A program made the translations under genes and the position numbers. Shown here piece by piece: positions 62,357-64,000 of a stretch of 64,000 bases of DNA (position 1 is its first letter; each line of letters begins with the position of its first letter). Under the pieces are notes generated by a model. That model ran no database searches. It was not told the origin of the DNA and worked only from the letters and a program-made list of their open reading frames with translations. This stretch comes from Ruania suaedae (lineage in GTDB: Bacteria; Actinomycetota; Actinomycetes; Actinomycetales; Beutenbergiaceae): the NCBI RefSeq assembly GCF_021049265.1, contig NZ_CP088018.1:1054001-1118000 (forward strand). The letters are read 5' to 3'.

Positions 62357-63168
62357 ACGGCCACCGGCGCCTTGATGGCGGGGTGATGGGCGTAGTCCAG
62401 GATCTCGACGTTCTCGTAGGAGTAGGAGTACAGGTCCTCGGCGCGCTGCAGACGCAGCTGCGGGAACGGGTACGGTGTGCGGCCGAGCTGCTCGCCGACC
62501 TGCTCGACGTGGTTGTCGTAGATGTGGCAGTCACCCCCGGTCCAGATGAACTCACCCGGCTCCAGCCCGCTCTGCTGGGCCACCATGTGGGTCAGCAGAG
62601 CGTAGGAGGCGATGTTGAACGGCACCCCGAGGAACAGATCCGCGCTGCGTTGGTAGAGCTGGCAGGACAGGCGCCCGTCGGCCACGTAGAACTGGAACAG
62701 CGCATGGCAGGGGGCCAGGGCCATCGTGTCCAGCTCGGCCACGTTCCAGGCGGAGACGACCATGCGGCGCGAGTGCGGCTGCTCGCGGAGCTGGGCCATC
62801 ACCCCGGCGAGCTGGTCGATGTGCCCGCCGCCGGGGGTCGGCCACGATCGCCACTGCACCCCGTAGACCGGGCCGAGCTCGCCATCGGCGTCCGCCCACT
62901 CGTCCCAGATGCGCACGCCGTGCTCGCGCAGGTAGGCGACGTTGGACTCCCCGCGCAGGAACCACAGCAGCTCGTGCACCACCGAGCGCAGGTGCACCCG
63001 CTTGGTGGTCACCAGCGGGAAACCCGCACCGAGGTCGTAGCGCAGCTGGCGCGCGAACACGGAGCGGGTCCCGGTCCCGGTCCGGTCCGGCTTCGCGGTG
63101 CCGTGGGTGAGCACCTCGGCGAGCAGGTCCTCGTACTGGCGGTCTGGGGGGTGGAGCGTGCTGGTCAT
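62353..63168 (-). CDS. thyA: thymidylate synthase (ThyA)
   Basis: Methylation of dUMP to dTMP with methylene-tetrahydrofolate, generating dihydrofolate for FolA. It has 271 residues. The catalytic Cys154 is in [23 protein letters not shown] is the phosphate-binding start, [13 protein letters not shown] precedes the Cys, and [12 protein letters not shown] and [13 protein letters not shown] bind nucleotide and folate. ATG 63168 has GAGGAGG upstream. Its stop overlaps the folA GTG. Confidence 0.97.
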   Translation of the reverse strand: MTSTLHPPDRQYEDLLAEVLTHGTAKPDRTGTGTRSVFARQLRYDLGAGFPLVTTKRVHLRSVVHELLWFLRGESNVAYLREHGVRIWDEWADADGELGPVYGVQWRSWPTPGGGHIDQLAGVMAQLREQPHSRRMVVSAWNVAELDTMALAPCHALFQFYVADGRLSCQLYQRSADLFLGVPFNIASYALLTHMVAQQSGLEPGEFIWTGGDCHIYDNHVEQVGEQLGRTPYPFPQLRLQRAEDLYSYSYENVEILDYAHHPAIKAPVAV

Positions 63169-63187
63169 CGGGCGCCTCCTCGCAGGC

Positions 63188-63940
63188 TCAGTCTAGGTTG
63201 CCGTCGGAGTGGGGCCGTTCCCGCTCGGCGAGCCTGGCGGCGTCGGCGAACAGGTCCTCCTGCGTGCCCTGGAGGGCCGGCGCGGAGTGCTCGACCGAGC
63301 GCAGGAAGTGCGCCGGCGCCGGGCCGAACGCCGCGTCGAGGCCCTCGATGAGGCTCTTGCCCATCACCCGCCCGCCGACGAAACCGATCGCCGCACCGAT
63401 GCCGAAGGGCATCAGCCGGCCGAGCATGACCGTGCTGCCCTTGGTCACCACCGCCTTGGCCATCCGCCCCCGCAGCGTCTTGTTCACCGTCTTCACGGTC
63501 GCCACCGGCAGCCTGGTGAGCAGCACCTGTGCCCAGGTCGCGGTGGACAGGCCCAGCTGGGCCTCGAGCAGCTCCGGTCCGTTCTCACCCAGCAGCGTGG
63601 TGAGCAGCAGCGCGCGACGGCGGGCGACGTCGTCCGTGGCGATCCCGTGCACGTCCGCCACGGCCAGGCAGAGGGCGGCCGAGGCGCCGACGAACGTGGC
63701 GACCTGACCGGCGGTGAGGGCCAGGGCCACCCCGGTGCCGACCACCGGGAAGGCAGCGACCGCCCCCACGGCACCGCCGGAGGTGCTCACGGCGAACAGG
63801 TACCGCCGCTTCATCAGCGCGATCAGTTCCTGGGGCCCGGCGTCCGGGTGGGAGGCGCGCAGGCCGTCGACATACCGGCGCACCTGGGCCGAGGGCAGCG
63901 TGGCGACCGCATCGATGAACGAGTCGAGCTGGAGGGCCAT
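63188..63940 (-). CDS. EcsC-like hypothetical protein
   Basis: A 250-residue protein with two glycine-rich hydrophobic stretches ([34 protein letters not shown] and [20 protein letters not shown] regions), resembling the EcsC-like family of actinobacteria, in which the hydrophobic parts may be amphipathic rather than true spans. The tail is charged. Function unknown. ATG 63940 has AAGGAGAG 4 nt upstream. It precedes thyA by 19 bases and may be in its operon. The family call is tentative. Confidence 0.6.
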   Translation of the reverse strand: MALQLDSFIDAVATLPSAQVRRYVDGLRASHPDAGPQELIALMKRRYLFAVSTSGGAVGAVAAFPVVGTGVALALTAGQVATFVGASAALCLAVADVHGIATDDVARRRALLLTTLLGENGPELLEAQLGLSTATWAQVLLTRLPVATVKTVNKTLRGRMAKAVVTKGSTVMLGRLMPFGIGAAIGFVGGRVMGKSLIEGLDAAFGPAPAHFLRSVEHSAPALQGTQEDLFADAARLAERERPHSDGNLD

Positions 63941-63949
63941 GGTCTCTCC

Positions 63950-64000
63950 TTAGGGTGCGTCCGGCTGGTGGCCGATGCTCATCCGGTGGGGCAGTCCGGC
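63950..64000 (-). CDS. possible 3' end of a leftward gene (partial)
   Basis: On the minus strand a frame is open from the window edge to TAA (63952-63950), 16 codons ending in SIGHQPDAP. The stop overlaps the ribosome-binding site of the EcsC-like gene, the spacing expected for a co-transcribed upstream gene. Too short to identify, and it may be chance. Confidence 0.3.
   Translation of the reverse strand, partial: AGLPHRMSIGHQPDAP

Overview
The window is a chromosomal segment of a very GC-rich actinobacterium, most likely of the order Micrococcales. The evidence is the gene content: a whiB7 locus with an attenuator leader, an AdnA-AdnB-NudC-mycoredoxin-UvrD2-WhiB7 block in the actinobacterial order, a SigE/anti-sigma/HtrA/TatB/Mrp block, DUF3107, DUF3117, DUF3152, PPA1309 and UPF0182 proteins, and many start codons that sit 6 to 8 nt behind a -10 box (leaderless transcription). 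I see no prophage, insertion sequence, CRISPR array or rRNA. Genes are densely packed and many neighbours overlap by 4 bases (ATGA or GTGA).

Layout. 1-4.4 kb: the end of a sugar-uptake locus (MalG-type permease, YesL/DUF624-like membrane protein, Tat-exported PcRGLX/YetA-like rhamnogalacturonan lyase candidate). 4.4-20.8 kb: metabolism and housekeeping (IlvA, MscS channel, phosphohexomutase with purine nucleoside phosphorylase, LpdA-like flavoprotein, DapE, LOG-family protein, DUF3117, leucyl aminopeptidase, MFS exporter, O-methyltransferase), ending with the SigE envelope-stress operon and TatB. 20.8-31 kb: Mrp, DUF1003, MgtE-N/CBS protein, stress protein, DUF2079, PepP, PHP phosphoesterase, MarC, DEAD-box helicase and DUF3107. 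31-45 kb: DUF3152, AdnA/AdnB, nitroreductase, phosphotransferase, NudC, mycoredoxin, UvrD2, and whiB7 behind a regulated leader.

45-49 kb holds an L-rhamnonate dehydratase/alcohol dehydrogenase pair with an IclR regulator. The regulator is translationally coupled to a conserved ThiF/TOMM-like gene. 49-56 kb is a conserved actinobacterial run (YgjP-like metallopeptidase, DUF2342 zincin, PDZ-Lon-type protease, PPA1309, UPF0182), then an initiator tRNA-Met between two strong hairpins. 56-64 kb reads leftwards: an EcsC-like protein, then ThyA-FolA-DUF4129-membrane protein-MoxR-DUF58-membrane protein as one tightly coupled run, then an alditol oxidase.

The genes group into four themes. Plant polysaccharide and rhamnose/alditol use appears in three separated places. 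DNA repair and antibiotic/redox stress are represented by AdnAB, UvrD2, Mrx1 and WhiB7. Envelope stress and export are represented by SigE, HtrA and TatB. Nucleotide metabolism is represented by PNP, phosphomutase, ThyA, FolA and NudC. Non-coding stretches are all under 300 bases. The points most worth a second look are the whiB7 leader, a probable AUC start codon on the O-methyltransferase, the window-wide leaderless promoters, and the coupling of the rhamnose regulator to the ThiF/TOMM-like gene.
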